A DNA stretch of 5,979 nucleotides from Bacillota bacterium (lineage in GTDB: Bacteria > Bacillota > Clostridia > Clostridiales > Clostridiaceae): positions 1-5,979 of the forward strand of contig JAEZKY010000034.1 in assembly GCA_023435985.1 (NCBI GenBank). The letters are read 5' to 3'. Position numbers and translations under genes: made by a program. Positions 4,725-5,979 of the stretch are shown here, piece after piece. The notes under the pieces were generated by a model. The model was given only the letters and a program-made list of their open reading frames with translations, did not search any database and was not told the DNA's origin. Position 1 is the stretch's first letter. Each line of letters begins with the position of its first letter.

Positions 4725-5979
4725 ATTTAAGAAAGCTAAGGGATTTATACAAGGAAGAAAATTTAGTTCCATTTATTGGCGCTGGATTATCCAAACCTTT
4801 TAATATTCCTGACTGGGATCAACTTATAAGAAGATTATCTGATGAGTATTTGGAAGCGAGTAAAGAAATAAAACCGACTGTAGAAGCATATCTTCATAAG
4901 AAAGATTTTTGGTCGGCGATAAAAATAATTTTAGAATTCGCATCTGTAAGTGAATCTGATATTCAAGAGGAAATTGCCCTAATTATTGAAGATGAAATAG
5001 GGAAATCAGAAATTAGCACTGATCACAATTATGTGGATTTAGCTAATTTGAATTTTAAAGTATATTTAACTACTAACTATGACCATTTATTAACGAAATA
5101 TATGAATAGAGATAATTATGTGCCACTAGTATTGAGCGAAATTGATTTCAATACTCAAAATATGTTTAGAACTAAAAAGAAAAGAGTATTTCATTTGCAT
5201 GGACATATTACTAATCCAGGTACAATTGTAATAACAAAAGATCAATATAAAAAATTATATAATAACAGGAAGTATGATGATATTCTAAAATTATTTACAG
5301 GAAATAAGTCATTATTATTTATAGGATTCTCATTTGATGATCAATTTATTAAAGAGATGATTAAAGATCATAAGGATTATTTTAAAGGCAATCATTTCAT
5401 ATTATTAGATAATCCGTCAGACGTATTAGTCAAAGAGTTGAAAAGAGATTATGGGTTAAATGTAATTAAGTATGATTCAAGTAGGTCCAATCACTCAGAG
5501 GAGATAAGAAAAATTCTTTGCCAGATAGAAAATAAAAATGACGCAGATAGTATGAGTGAAGCTAATACGGATGTTGTTGAATTAAAAGACACTAAAAAAA
5601 ATGATGATCAAAATTTGTCACATGAAAAACTAGATATAAAAAATATTCTTCCAAATAATATAGAGGCAAATATATTGGACAATAAATTAAAAAATCATTC
5701 GGAAATTGAAAATATTATAAAAACTAATTTTGAAATTTACTGGACAAGAATATTTAATCTAAAAGAACTTGAGTCAAATAATGGAATTAAAATAATAAAG
5801 AATAATAGTAAAGATATTAAATTCCTGCAGGAAACAATGCAAAAGTGGGAGTTAGAGATTAATAACTATTATGAGAGTATAAAATCGAATTTTGAAATTG
5901 ATATGTTTGATAATAATAATGTAGAAAGGTATGAATATCAAGAATTTAAGGAAAATATATTTGCAAGAGACCTTTGGAC
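4715..5979 (+). CDS. SIR2-like domain protein (SIR2_2 type), C-terminus beyond window
   Basis: 421 codons are visible and the frame is still open at the window edge. Residues about 1-270 form a SIR2-like Rossmann domain: LVPFIGAGLSKPFNIPDW (17-34, with GAGLS for the NAD pyrophosphate), TTNYDHLL (119-126; N121, D123), HLHGHITNPGTIVIT (160-174; H162 at the usual catalytic His place) and LLFIGFSFDDQFI (200-212). All expected NAD-binding and catalytic positions are kept. Proteins of this class in bacterial defence systems hydrolyse NAD+ after phage sensing; that role here is inferred. Residues about 272-335 are a polar Asn/Lys/Asp-rich linker. From about 336 a mainly helical region follows (NIIKTNFEIYWTRIFNL, QETMQKWELEINNYYESIKSNFEID), which I do not recognise. 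It may be the sensing or partner-binding part. The start ATG overlaps the upstream gene and has a strong SD. Confidence 0.9.
   Translation, partial: MDINLRKLRDLYKEENLVPFIGAGLSKPFNIPDWDQLIRRLSDEYLEASKEIKPTVEAYLHKKDFWSAIKIILEFASVSESDIQEEIALIIEDEIGKSEISTDHNYVDLANLNFKVYLTTNYDHLLTKYMNRDNYVPLVLSEIDFNTQNMFRTKKKRVFHLHGHITNPGTIVITKDQYKKLYNNRKYDDILKLFTGNKSLLFIGFSFDDQFIKEMIKDHKDYFKGNHFILLDNPSDVLVKELKRDYGLNVIKYDSSRSNHSEEIRKILCQIENKNDADSMSEANTDVVELKDTKKNDDQNLSHEKLDIKNILPNNIEANILDNKLKNHSEIENIIKTNFEIYWTRIFNLKELESNNGIKIIKNNSKDIKFLQETMQKWELEINNYYESIKSNFEIDMFDNNNVERYEYQEFKENIFARDLW

Noticed and set aside
4620..4760. Frameshifted HNH motif after the end of the first SIR2-pair gene
   Set aside because: I read the other two frames and found only stops and no His-Asn-His or DHxxPW-like sequence, so a simple frameshift does not hide an HNH site.

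Overview
The window reads as chromosomal DNA of a low-GC, Gram-positive anaerobe of the Clostridium type. By eye it is roughly 70% A+T, nearly all codons end in A or T, Shine-Dalgarno sites are AAGGAG/GAGGTG-like and promoters are AT-rich. All real genes lie on the + strand. No tRNA, rRNA, CRISPR array, transposase or integrase is visible. The host call is inference from composition and gene style only.

Layout: (1) 3-191 is the 3' end of an unrecognised gene, closed by a good intrinsic terminator (257-290). (2) 391-2672 is a tight two-gene operon. The first gene encodes a membrane-anchored protein with a NERD (nuclease-related) domain and an unidentified C-terminal domain. The second encodes a NYN-domain (PIN-like) protein with a LOTUS/OST-HTH domain, a predicted ribonuclease. 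(3) 2667-3194 is a scar. A frameshifted 3' remnant of a MazG-like pyrophosphohydrolase gene is followed by the start and end of a small AAA/ABC-type ATPase gene whose middle, including the Walker A P-loop, is deleted. (4) 3348-3710 is an intact MazG-like NTP pyrophosphohydrolase gene with its own extended -10 promoter and a terminator. Its 3' end is about 84% identical to the remnant in (3). (5) 3801 to the window end is a translationally coupled pair. The first gene resembles the N-terminal part of a family of HNH endonuclease proteins but stops before any HNH motif. The second encodes a SIR2-like (SIR2_2 type) NAD-directed domain protein with a long C-terminal extension and is cut by the window edge.

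Together the predicted nuclease, RNase, NTP pyrophosphohydrolase, ABC-type ATPase remnant and SIR2 effector look like an accessory defence island with visible decay and recombination. SIR2-domain proteins in bacteria are known anti-phage effectors that deplete NAD+. The HNH-less partner overlapping the SIR2 gene is the best candidate here for an undescribed system. The NERD-NYN operon is a second candidate. Roles in defence are inferred from family and context; nothing in the sequence alone proves them.
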